Shown: positions 17,854 through 26,307 of the stretch, in pieces | Position numbering within the stretch: the stretch's first letter is position 1 | How the letters are laid out: each line of letters begins with the position of its first letter | Assembly: GCA_017416155.1 (NCBI GenBank) | Contig: JAFQDE010000019.1 | Location: 62,001 to 126,000, forward strand | Source: Tyzzerella sp. | GTDB taxonomy: Bacteria; Bacillota; Clostridia; Lachnospirales; Lachnospiraceae | DNA length: 64,000 bases | Direction: 5' to 3' | Made by a program: the position numbers and the translations under genes | The notes under the pieces: generated by a model | The model's input: the letters and a program-made list of their open reading frames with translations, nothing else | What the model was told of the DNA's origin: nothing | Databases searched by the model: none

Positions 17854-19290
17854 CTAGTCAACAATCGCAATTCGCATCATGTTACTCATGCCCTCGCGTC
17901 CTTTTTTCACGCTCGGCGAAGGAATTCCTGCTGTAACGACAACAATATCTCCGGTCTCTGCGAAACCTTTTGCTTTTGCAAGGTCAATTGCCTCATCACA
18001 GATTTCATCGGTTGTCTCATAAGGAATCGATTTAACAGGATATACACCTCTGTAAATCTGCATGCGACGCACTGACTCTTCGTTTGGCGAAACACCTACA
18101 ATCATGGCTTCCGGTCGGAACTTAGATACCACTCTCGCTGTTGCACCGGATGCAGTTGGTGTAATAATACAACTTGCGCCAAGACTTGCTGCCGTGGCAA
18201 CAGATGAGTATCCAATCGCACATGATATACTCTTCTTTTGATTTTCCTGTGCCTTTGAAAGCAACATATCATAATCCAGATGTTGCTCTGTATTCTTCAC
18301 AATCTCTACCATCATCTGCAATGCTTCTAGTGGATATTTACCCTGTGCAGTCTCTCCGGAGAGCATGACTGCGTCCGTCCCGTCATACACGGCATTCGCA
18401 ACGTCTGTCACTTCTGCTCTTGTCGGACGAGGATTTCGAATCATGGAATCAAGCATCTGAGTTGCTGTAATAACAGGCTTGTAATTGTCATTACATTTTT
18501 GAATCAACCATTTCTGAAGATGAGGAACCTCCTGTGCCGGAATCTCCACGCCAAGATCTCCACGAGCAACCATAATGCCGTCTGCACAGTGCAAAATCTC
18601 ATCAATATTCTTAATTCCCTCTGCATTTTCAATCTTTGCAATAATCGGAATATGAGGTGCTTTGTGTTCTTTTAAAAGTGCTTTGATTTCCAAGATTCCT
18701 TCTGCGGAACGCACGAAAGAGGCTGCAATGAAGTCCACTCCCTGCTGAATACCAAATACAATATCTTCTCTATCTTTCTCTGTGAGAGCCGGAAGTCTCA
18801 CCGGAACATTCGGCACGTTAACACCCTTTCTTTGTCCCAGTTCACCGCCGTTTAACACCTTGCAGACAATCTCAGTATCTGCAATCTTCTTTACTTCCAA
18901 TTCAATCAGACCATCATCTATCAGAATGTGTTTCCCTATCTCCACATCTTCTGCAAGACCATCATAGGTAATGGACACTCGGTTCGCATCGCCCTCTATT
19001 ACTTCTGTTGTCAGTGTAAATGTCTGCCCAGCTTCAAGCATCACCTTTTTGCCGTTTTTTAAAAGACCTGTTCGGATCTCCGGCCCTTTTGTATCAAGCA
19101 AAATAGCTACAGGTTGTCCTACCTCCTCACGAATGCTCTTTAACATATCCATGCGTTCTTTCTGTTCTTCGTGGTCTCCGTGTGAAAAGTTGAAACGTGC
19201 AATGTCCATACCATTTTCCACTAATTTTTTCATCAAATTTCTATCGTTCGTATTTGGACCCATGGTACAAATAATCTTTGTCTTTTTCAT
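17854..19290 (-). CDS. pyk: Pyruvate kinase
   Basis: Last glycolytic step: phosphoenolpyruvate plus ADP to pyruvate plus ATP. The 478 residues are the standard length, without the extra C-terminal phosphotransferase-like domain found in some Firmicutes. Visible are KIICTMGPNTNDRNLM, ARFNFSHGDHEEQ, the signature IIAKIENAEGIKNIDEIL, MVARGDLGVEIP, and the allosteric-domain stretch TPTASGATARVVSKFRP. It starts 17 bases after the rhomboid-like gene, so the two share a transcript. Confidence 0.97.
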   Translation of the reverse strand: MKKTKIICTMGPNTNDRNLMKKLVENGMDIARFNFSHGDHEEQKERMDMLKSIREEVGQPVAILLDTKGPEIRTGLLKNGKKVMLEAGQTFTLTTEVIEGDANRVSITYDGLAEDVEIGKHILIDDGLIELEVKKIADTEIVCKVLNGGELGQRKGVNVPNVPVRLPALTEKDREDIVFGIQQGVDFIAASFVRSAEGILEIKALLKEHKAPHIPIIAKIENAEGIKNIDEILHCADGIMVARGDLGVEIPAQEVPHLQKWLIQKCNDNYKPVITATQMLDSMIRNPRPTRAEVTDVANAVYDGTDAVMLSGETAQGKYPLEALQMMVEIVKNTEQHLDYDMLLSKAQENQKKSISCAIGYSSVATAASLGASCIITPTASGATARVVSKFRPEAMIVGVSPNEESVRRMQIYRGVYPVKSIPYETTDEICDEAIDLAKAKGFAETGDIVVVTAGIPSPSVKKGREGMSNMMRIAIVD

Positions 19291-19307
19291 TTCATTCCCT
19301 CTTTTCG

Positions 19308-20174
19308 TTATCTAATATGTTCATGCGTAAACAAATGGTCCTGACAGTATTCGTGTGCGCCATTACACTTTGAACAGTAACGGAATTCTAAGTTTGGATC
19401 ATCCAGTTCCGTGCGACCACACACGGTACAGCGATGTTTCGCACCATTTGTATACTGCTGATTCTGACGCGCTTCACTAACTTCTTTCTGATACACACGT
19501 CTTCTGTGCATTTCCTTTGGAGAATACTTTTTATAGTTCCTGCTTGTAAAATAAAATATCAGGAAATTCAGGAAGGATACGAATGCCTCCAACGCTAATG
19601 CTTTGTAATATATTCCGGCGTAACTTCCACCATATGCAGGAAGAAATGCCCGCAATATAGTATATCCAAAGAAGAACGCATCAATCCATGCAAGCCATTT
19701 TACTTTTACCGGAATAATCATAAACAGATAAAACTGCTGATTCGGATACAATGCCGCATACGCAAAAAACAACGACAAATTCAAATAGTACGTACCCATT
19801 GGCAAAGATGCACCAAAAATCACATAAACCAAAAGGGCAGCAATAATATGAAACAATACACCCATGAAGAAATATAAATTAAAGCGGAATACGCCCCATG
19901 CAAACTCTAACTGACGCCCAATCATGTAATATAGGTAAAGCGTAAATACTACAAACCACAAATTTGTATCCGGCGGTTGTATAATAAATGTAATCAGTCT
20001 CCATACCTGTCCCTGCATGATTGCATACATATTGAGAGAGAGATAATCAACATAAAATCTAGGTGCAACTATATTTAATATAAATCCAAATGCATACAAA
20101 ACAATAATATAATACATTAAATTCGGTATCGCATATTTTCCAAATTTGCGTTCCAATTTATTCATCCACTTCAT
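19308..20174 (-). CDS. Rhomboid-like membrane protein with C-terminal zinc ribbon, probably inactive
   Basis: The 288 residues have six predicted membrane helices in a rhomboid-like layout (residues about 15-205), then a soluble tail with a zinc ribbon (RCTVCGRTEL and FRYCSKCNGAHEYC). Rhomboid proteases need a Ser in a GxSx motif and a His in a later helix. Here the equivalent segment reads GTYYLNLSLFFAY and the sixth helix has no His. I therefore infer a non-catalytic relative, perhaps a membrane-protein binder. It is placed just upstream of pyk. ATG at 20174 has AAAGGGG ahead. Confidence 0.65.
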   Translation of the reverse strand: MKWMNKLERKFGKYAIPNLMYYIIVLYAFGFILNIVAPRFYVDYLSLNMYAIMQGQVWRLITFIIQPPDTNLWFVVFTLYLYYMIGRQLEFAWGVFRFNLYFFMGVLFHIIAALLVYVIFGASLPMGTYYLNLSLFFAYAALYPNQQFYLFMIIPVKVKWLAWIDAFFFGYTILRAFLPAYGGSYAGIYYKALALEAFVSFLNFLIFYFTSRNYKKYSPKEMHRRRVYQKEVSEARQNQQYTNGAKHRCTVCGRTELDDPNLEFRYCSKCNGAHEYCQDHLFTHEHIR

Positions 20175-20296
20175 TTAAAAATGGCCCCTTTCCATTCACT
20201 GTATCATTTTCTTAAGTTTATCACACATTTCTCAATTTGTGTGTTATAATTTTATTCTAGTTACATATTTATATCATCACAAGGGAAAAATCAATC

Positions 20297-20815
20297 ATGA
20301 TAAGTAAAAAAATAAGCAGACAAATTTTGGATGGTACTTTGGTGAAACGTAAAAACTACCTTTTCGGTTCATACAAAGGCTATTACATAACAATCGACTG
20401 TAAACCACATGTATATATCGTTTATATTCATGCTACATTTGACACATTTTCAGGACAAATTCAATTGCGGTCTTTTTTAAAAGACCATGAAAAGAAATTG
20501 CAATATCTTTCGAGAGCTGAGGACATCGGTCACGCAATCAAACTTCGAATCGTGAAACCAAAATGTAAGAAACTCATTCCTTCTATTCTCACTGATGCAA
20601 TTGAACCGGTAATCGAACAGCTCCTCGAGAATGAATATGACACCGGTTGCATCGGTTGCGGAGATAATGACGGCAAAATGGACTGCTATGAAATCTGCGG
20701 TTTTCATTATTACGTATGCGAAAGATGCATTTGCCGAAGCCAATATGAATTGTCGTATATCAGTAAGATGTTCAAAAAGTCTTATCGTCACCCTGTCAAA
20801 AAAATGAAACCATAA
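20297..20815 (+). CDS. Conserved hypothetical protein with a cysteine cluster
   Basis: The 172-residue product is not recognised. Residues 1-110 look like a mixed alpha/beta domain. Near residues 118-150 there are CIGCGDNDGKMDCYEICG and YVCERCICR, enough CxxC and C-x-C pairs to bind zinc. No signal peptide or membrane helix is seen. ATG at 20297 follows AAGGGA. It is divergent from the rhomboid-like gene, which also ends in a zinc-binding tail; that pairing may be chance. It ends at a strong terminator. Confidence 0.6.
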   Translation: MISKKISRQILDGTLVKRKNYLFGSYKGYYITIDCKPHVYIVYIHATFDTFSGQIQLRSFLKDHEKKLQYLSRAEDIGHAIKLRIVKPKCKKLIPSILTDAIEPVIEQLLENEYDTGCIGCGDNDGKMDCYEICGFHYYVCERCICRSQYELSYISKMFKKSYRHPVKKMKP

Positions 20816-20822
20816 TGAAATC

Positions 20823-20852
20823 AAGGGCTCCTAATCAATCTCGGAGCCCTTT
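20823..20852. terminator. Bidirectional terminator between 20297 gene and gpmI
   Basis: AAGGGCTCC and GGAGCCCTT form a 9-bp perfect stem around an 11-base loop, between convergent genes. Confidence 0.8.
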
Positions 20853-20862
20853 CATAATAAAC

Positions 20863-22401
20863 TTATTTGATTAATAATGATGTTCCAGACATCTCTTTTG
20901 GCTGTTCCATTCCCATCAGTTCAATCAGAGTCGGAGCGATATCAGCAAGACATCCGCCCTCTTTTAAACTGTATGCAGGATCTGCATTTACAAGGATAAA
21001 CGGAACTGCATTCGTTGTGTGTGCTGTAAATGGAGCACCTGTCTCGTAATCCAAAAGTTGTTCTGCATTACCATGGTCTGCACAGATAAACATCTGTCCA
21101 TCTACTTCTTTGAGTGCCTCAACTGCTCTTCCGACACATACATCTACAGCTTCCACTGCTTTTATTGCAGCTTCTTCCACACCAGTGTGTCCAACCATAT
21201 CCGGATTTGCAAAGTTGATAATAATCACATCGTATTTGTCAGATTTGATTGCTTCTACCAATTTATCGCAAACTTCAAATGCACTCATCTCCGGCTGCAA
21301 ATCATATGTTGCAACCTTAGGTGATTTAACAAGTATTCTGTCTTCGCCTTCGTTTGGCTCTTCCACACCACCATTGAAGAAGAATGTTACATGAGCATAC
21401 TTTTCTGTCTCGGCAATTCTTGCCTGCTTAAGACCATTTGCTGCAAGGAATTCACCAAATGTATTGGTAATCTCTGTCTTTCTGAATGCAACGTCTTTAT
21501 TTTCAATTGTTACATCATACTCTGTGAAGCATACATAAGTTGTCTTCACTCTTTCTCCTCTGTCAAAACCTGTAAACTCATCATCACAGAATACTCTTGT
21601 GATTTCTCTTGCTCTGTCCGGTCTGAAGTTAAAGAAAATGATAGAATCGTTTTCTTTAATTGTTGCTACAGGTGCACCGTCCTTCATGATAACCGTCGGA
21701 AGCACGAACTCGTCTGTCTTGTCATTATCATATGACTCCTGAATTGCACATGGTCCGCAGCAACCTGTCTGACCTTCACCTTTTACCATAGCCTTGTAAG
21801 CTAATTCCACGCGGTCCCAACGATTATCACGGTCCATTGCGTAGTAGCGTCCCATCACCGTTGCCACTTCGCCGACACCGATTTCAGACATCTTATCTAC
21901 TAATTCCTGTACAAAATCTTTTCCTGATGCCGGAGGTGTATCACGTCCGTCTAAGAAACAGTGTACATATACTTTCTCAATACCCTGACGTTTTGCCAAT
22001 TCAAGCAATCCATAAATGTGTGTATTGTGACTGTGAACACCACCATCTGATACAAGACCAAACATGTGAAGTGATGAATCATTCTTCTTCACATTCTCGC
22101 AAGCGGCAAGAAGCGCTTCATTCTCGAAGAAATCTCCATCCTGAATTGCCTTTGTAATCTTTGTCAAATCTTGGTATACAATTCGTCCTGCACCCATATT
22201 AAGGTGTCCCACCTCAGAGTTACCCATCTGACCATCCGGAAGACCTACTGCCATACCACTTGCATTACCCTTTACAAATGGGCACTCAGCCATCAATTTA
22301 TCCATAACAGGTGTCTTTGCTTCGCATACTGCGTTTGCTTCGCACTTGTCGTTTAATCCATATCCATCTAAAATCATTAAAACGGTTGGTTTTTTACCCA
22401 T
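20863..22401 (-). CDS. gpmI: 2,3-bisphosphoglycerate-independent phosphoglycerate mutase
   Basis: Interconverts 3- and 2-phosphoglycerate using two manganese ions and a phosphoserine. The 512 residues are full length. The catalytic serine is in GLPDGQMGNSEVGHLNMGAG. Metal ligands are seen in LMILDGYG, in VHSHNTHIYGLL and in ICADHGNAEQL near the C-terminus. GRDTPP is also present. Own promoter; the gene is separate from gap-pgk-tpiA. Confidence 0.97.
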   Translation of the reverse strand: MGKKPTVLMILDGYGLNDKCEANAVCEAKTPVMDKLMAECPFVKGNASGMAVGLPDGQMGNSEVGHLNMGAGRIVYQDLTKITKAIQDGDFFENEALLAACENVKKNDSSLHMFGLVSDGGVHSHNTHIYGLLELAKRQGIEKVYVHCFLDGRDTPPASGKDFVQELVDKMSEIGVGEVATVMGRYYAMDRDNRWDRVELAYKAMVKGEGQTGCCGPCAIQESYDNDKTDEFVLPTVIMKDGAPVATIKENDSIIFFNFRPDRAREITRVFCDDEFTGFDRGERVKTTYVCFTEYDVTIENKDVAFRKTEITNTFGEFLAANGLKQARIAETEKYAHVTFFFNGGVEEPNEGEDRILVKSPKVATYDLQPEMSAFEVCDKLVEAIKSDKYDVIIINFANPDMVGHTGVEEAAIKAVEAVDVCVGRAVEALKEVDGQMFICADHGNAEQLLDYETGAPFTAHTTNAVPFILVNADPAYSLKEGGCLADIAPTLIELMGMEQPKEMSGTSLLIK

Positions 22402-22448
22402 ATCTCATTCTCCTTCTATGTGAAAATCATTTTATTCATACCTCGTCT

Positions 22449-22477
22449 ATTCTACATGATTTTCCATATTGTTGCAA
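22449..22477 (-). promoter_or_regulatory. Promoter of gpmI
   Basis: TTGCAA (22477-22472) and TAGAAT (22454-22449) on the minus strand, spacer 17. Confidence 0.6.
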
Positions 22478-22481
22478 GATA

Positions 22482-22513
22482 AAAATCTCGAATGCATCCG
22501 CATCCGAGATTTT
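22482..22513 (-). terminator. Terminator after rhaA
   Basis: AAAATCTCG pairs with CGAGATTTT, and an inner ATGC/GCAT extends the stem. On the minus strand it follows the rhaA stop by about 12 bases and overlaps the gpmI promoter area. Confidence 0.75.
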
Positions 22514-22524
22514 CTTTTTCATAA

Positions 22525-23775
22525 CTATACTCTCTTAAGAAGTACTTCGTTTTCGTATTTTTCAATTTCATCGTAGTAGTTGTCAGCATCTACACCACAC
22601 TGTCTGCAGTACTCAGCCCAAACATCTCCGATTGGAAGCATCTTGCAGTCTTCCATCATCACCATCTTGCGTGAGAACTGTGCAGAATCCTGTAATTCCT
22701 TCATTGCCGCATTAGGTGTACAGAGTGCATTAAGAAGTGCTTTCTGCATACTTCTAAATCCTGTTACCCATGCAGAGATACGGTTGATAGAAGCATCGAA
22801 GAAGTCTAACGCGATGTATACTCTGTCAAGAGCATCACAGCGAACGATTTCCTGTGCAATTTCTTTTGTCTCATCATCAAGCACTACTACATGGTCTGAA
22901 TCCCAGCGAATGCCACGTGTTACGTGAAGCGCAACCTCAGGGAAGAATGTTAAGAGTGCAGGAATCTTATCAGAAACTACTTCTGTTGGATGATAGTGAC
23001 CGTTGTCCATAAGTGGTAAGCATTTATCTTTGTTCATTGCAGCATAGCTGAGGGTGAACTCTGCTGAACCTGCGGTGTAAGCTTCCACACCGATACCGAA
23101 TACCTTTGATTCCACACATGGTTTTACTTTTGCTATATCGTATGGTTCTGAGAGAATCTCATCGATAGATTGTTTGTAGCGCATTCTTGGTCCCATGCGG
23201 TCTGCCGGAACATCCTTGAATCCGTCACCAATCCAAATATTCATAACACATGGAATTCCTGTCTCTTCTGCAAAATAGTTTGCAATTCGGATACAAGCCT
23301 TTCCGTGTTCTACCCAGAACTTTCTTGTCTCTTCATCAGGAGATGAAAGTGTTAAACCATCTTTTACCTTTGGATGTGAGAAGAATGTCGGATTAAAGTC
23401 AAGTCCCATTCCTCTTTCTTTTGCAAAATCAACCCATTTTTGAAAATGTCTTGGCTCTAATACATTACGGTCAGCGAATTCGCCTTCTTCAAAAATTGCG
23501 TAGCAGGCATGTACATTAATCTTCTTAGCACCTGGCATAAGGCTCATTGCCTTGTCCATATCTGCAAGAAGCTCTTCTGGTGTTCTTGCCTTTCCAGGAT
23601 AATTACCTGTTGTCTGAATACCACCTGTAAGTCCTCCATCGTGGTCGAATCCGATTACGTCATCACCCTGCCAGCAGTGCAATGAAACCGGAATCTCCTT
23701 ACATTTTGCAATTGCTGCATCTGTGTCGATGCCATACTTTGCATAAATCTCTTTTGCTGATTCATATCTTGTCAT
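22525..23775 (-). CDS. rhaA: L-rhamnose isomerase
   Basis: Converts L-rhamnose to L-rhamnulose. The 416 residues match the family. Typical stretches are LHCWQGDDVIGFDHDGG near the N-terminus, NIWIGDGFKDVPADR, LMDNGHYHPTEVVSDK and IRWDSDHVVVLDDE, which carry the metal-binding acidic and His residues. ATG at 23775 is chosen because AAGGAG lies 9 bases upstream. It follows rhaB by 13 bases. No rhamnulose-phosphate aldolase (rhaD) is adjacent. Confidence 0.96.
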   Translation of the reverse strand: MTRYESAKEIYAKYGIDTDAAIAKCKEIPVSLHCWQGDDVIGFDHDGGLTGGIQTTGNYPGKARTPEELLADMDKAMSLMPGAKKINVHACYAIFEEGEFADRNVLEPRHFQKWVDFAKERGMGLDFNPTFFSHPKVKDGLTLSSPDEETRKFWVEHGKACIRIANYFAEETGIPCVMNIWIGDGFKDVPADRMGPRMRYKQSIDEILSEPYDIAKVKPCVESKVFGIGVEAYTAGSAEFTLSYAAMNKDKCLPLMDNGHYHPTEVVSDKIPALLTFFPEVALHVTRGIRWDSDHVVVLDDETKEIAQEIVRCDALDRVYIALDFFDASINRISAWVTGFRSMQKALLNALCTPNAAMKELQDSAQFSRKMVMMEDCKMLPIGDVWAEYCRQCGVDADNYYDEIEKYENEVLLKRV

Positions 23776-23788
23776 TGTTTTATTCTCC

Positions 23789-25186
23789 TTATTCATAAAT
23801 TTTAATATCAAACGAATCTCTTATACATTCTCTTGCTTCTACAAGATTGCCAAGTTCACCGGAATACATCATCTGTACTGCAAGGTTACCAAGTGCTGTC
23901 GCCTCTGTCGGGCCTGCATGTACCGGTTTCTTACAATATTTTGCAGTCAACTCATTTAAGTAGCCTGCATTAGCGCCACCGCCAACCACGTGGATACGGT
24001 CGTATGTTTTTCCTGTTACTTTTTCCAATCCTTCGATCGTGTCAGCATAGCATTTTGCCAAACTGTTGTAGATAACAGATGCAATCTCTCCTACTGTCTG
24101 CGGAACCTGCTGATTGCTGTTTGCGCAATAATCTTGCACTGCTTTAATCATACTCTTTGGAGCTAGGAAGCAATCGTCATAGCAATCCACGATAGACGTA
24201 ATGCTCTCTTTCGACGCCATCTCACAAATCTCTGCAAATGACAAATCTTCTGTAAACTCTTTCTTCACCGACTGAATCATCCAAAGTCCCATAATGTTCT
24301 TAAGGTAACGGAAACGATAGTCATATCCACCTTCATTTGTAAAGTTCTCTTCCATACTCTTGAGTGAGCAGTCAGCTTCCATTCTCTCTACTCCAAGCAG
24401 TGACCATGTACCTGAACTTATGTAAATGCCATTGTCATCATTGGTCGGGACTGCAAGCACAGCAGAGCCTGTATCATGTGTTGCCGGCAAAATAACTTCA
24501 CAGTCAAATCCAACCTCTTTTTGAATCTCTTCTGTAAAGTTGCCAACCTTTGTACCTGGTTTTGTAATTGGGCAGAGCATGTTTTTGTTATAGCCAAGCA
24601 TCTCAATCAATTCATAATCCCAGTCCTTTGTCTCAGGATTCAAAAGTTGTCCCGTAGAAGCTTCTGTGTATTCATTTACCTTAACACCTGTTAACTTGTA
24701 GTTAAAGTAGTCCGGAATAAACAGTACCGTTTCTGCTGCTTCCATGTGCTCTGGGTTGTTTTTCTTCACTGCCATCCATTGATAAATGGTATTAAAGATT
24801 GCTTTCTGAATACCGGTTCTCTGATAAAGGTCCTTCTCAGGAATAATCTTATAAACCTCTTCATCCATTCCGTTATTACGACTGTCACGATAGCCATATG
24901 TCTTACCAAGAATCTTATCATCCTTGTCAAGAAGCACATAATCAACACCCCATGTGTCAATTCCCATATAAGATGGAATCTTTCCAATCTCCTTACATTT
25001 CTTGAGACCTGTTACAATCTCATTGAAAAGTCGATCAACATTCCAGCAAAGTGAACCGTCCACATCATCCATTCCGTTCCAAAAACGATAAACTTCTTCT
25101 AATACGATTTTACCGTTTACGATTTCTGCGATAATGTGTCGTCCACTGGATGCACCAATGTCAATTGCCAAATAATATTTTCCCAT
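23789..25186 (-). CDS. rhaB: Rhamnulokinase
   Basis: Phosphorylates L-rhamnulose at C1. The 465 residues belong to the FGGY kinase family: YYLAIDIGASSGRHII at the start, GIDTWGVDYVLLD (with the catalytic Asp region), and the ATP-site HVVGGGANAGYLN near the C-terminus. ATG at 25186 has AAGGAGAGG upstream; an in-frame extension to 25267 has none. First gene of the rhaB-rhaA pair, downstream of an AraC-type regulator on the same strand. Confidence 0.95.
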   Translation of the reverse strand: MGKYYLAIDIGASSGRHIIAEIVNGKIVLEEVYRFWNGMDDVDGSLCWNVDRLFNEIVTGLKKCKEIGKIPSYMGIDTWGVDYVLLDKDDKILGKTYGYRDSRNNGMDEEVYKIIPEKDLYQRTGIQKAIFNTIYQWMAVKKNNPEHMEAAETVLFIPDYFNYKLTGVKVNEYTEASTGQLLNPETKDWDYELIEMLGYNKNMLCPITKPGTKVGNFTEEIQKEVGFDCEVILPATHDTGSAVLAVPTNDDNGIYISSGTWSLLGVERMEADCSLKSMEENFTNEGGYDYRFRYLKNIMGLWMIQSVKKEFTEDLSFAEICEMASKESITSIVDCYDDCFLAPKSMIKAVQDYCANSNQQVPQTVGEIASVIYNSLAKCYADTIEGLEKVTGKTYDRIHVVGGGANAGYLNELTAKYCKKPVHAGPTEATALGNLAVQMMYSGELGNLVEARECIRDSFDIKIYE

Positions 25187-25243
25187 ATTTCGCACCTCTC
25201 CTTTTGTTCTACACATATTATAAACGTCTTTTTTTGCATAAAA

Positions 25244-25274
25244 AAGGACGTTATTTACACAAAACAACGTCCTT
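25244..25274 (-). terminator. Terminator after the AraC-type regulator
   Basis: AAGGACGTT and AACGTCCTT form a 9-bp stem. On the minus strand a run of T residues follows, 8 bases past the regulator stop and before rhaB. Confidence 0.8.
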
Positions 25275-25281
25275 ATTTGCT

Positions 25282-26244
25282 CTATTGATGTTGAACACGG
25301 AATTCCTTTGGGGAAACTCCGTATCTTTCTTTAAATTTGCGGTGAAAATAACTAGTATTATCGTATCCGACCATTCGAATAATCTCTGCTACGGACACCT
25401 GACTGTTAATTAACATATACGCCGCCTGGTTCATCCGCTTCGTCTGAACCAGCTCTTTATAAGTCATTCCCGTCCTTTTCTTAATCTCATGGCTCAACCA
25501 ATAGACACTATAGCCCATAAGTTCTGCCAATTCCGTGAGACTTCCTTCCTTATACTTTGTCTCCACATAATTCAGCACCGACACCTCGAACTCCTGCCGA
25601 TACGCTCTCCCACCTGCTTCCATCTTTTCAATGTGATTGAGAAGGTGCAAAAAAACGAGCCCCATCGTCAACTGATTACAACTTCGCTTGTTAAACTGGT
25701 TGTTCAAAAGCGACCATATCATGTTTTCAATCAGGTTCTGAATCGGCAATACATCCGCTACGTGAAAATACAAATAAGATGTCCGTCTGCCATCCTCACA
25801 GAGACTTCCCACGAGGAAATCTCGAAGCAGATTATCATCTGCACCAATCATCTCAAATGCCCGATCAAAGAACTGTGGTTGAATAATAAAATTAATGGCA
25901 ATGTCATCCTTTCCCGCCGGCAGAATCTCCTGCGTCGCATTCTGGTTGAGGAATAAAAGGTCCCCCTCCTCTAGCACAACTTCATTTCCATCAATAATGT
26001 GCGTGGTCTTTCCCCTACACATGTATATCACTTCCACATAATTGTGTCGGTGTTTCGGGAAATGCACAAATCTCGTATGAGTTCGAACCTGAATTAATTT
26101 CCCCTTCTGCAGAAAGTTCTGACTGTCTACCACCAATTCTTTCCTGTTGGTATAAATGTTCTTATTGATATTCTTTTGTCCTTCTAAAATGCGCTGCTCT
26201 TCTTCCGTAATTACGGACAGCTGCTTTACAATCTCCGCATTCAT
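25282..26244 (-). CDS. AraC-family transcriptional regulator with cupin sensor
   Basis: The 320 residues have an N-terminal cupin sensor (HKHR-type start FPKHRHNYVEVIYMC, then GDLLFLNQNATQEI). A C-terminal double HTH of the AraC type follows (about 225-318), ending YDNTSYFHRKFKERYGVSPK. Position directly upstream of rhaB-rhaA suggests control of rhamnose genes, as for RhaS/RhaR, but the ligand is not proven. It has its own terminator, so rhaB is transcribed separately. Confidence 0.88.
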   Translation of the reverse strand: MNAEIVKQLSVITEEEQRILEGQKNINKNIYTNRKELVVDSQNFLQKGKLIQVRTHTRFVHFPKHRHNYVEVIYMCRGKTTHIIDGNEVVLEEGDLLFLNQNATQEILPAGKDDIAINFIIQPQFFDRAFEMIGADDNLLRDFLVGSLCEDGRRTSYLYFHVADVLPIQNLIENMIWSLLNNQFNKRSCNQLTMGLVFLHLLNHIEKMEAGGRAYRQEFEVSVLNYVETKYKEGSLTELAELMGYSVYWLSHEIKKRTGMTYKELVQTKRMNQAAYMLINSQVSVAEIIRMVGYDNTSYFHRKFKERYGVSPKEFRVQHQ

Positions 26245-26307
26245 TTTATTCCTACTTTCGATTCACGATATGTACGGAATAATTATATCACATTTTTCCA
26301 ACTTTTT

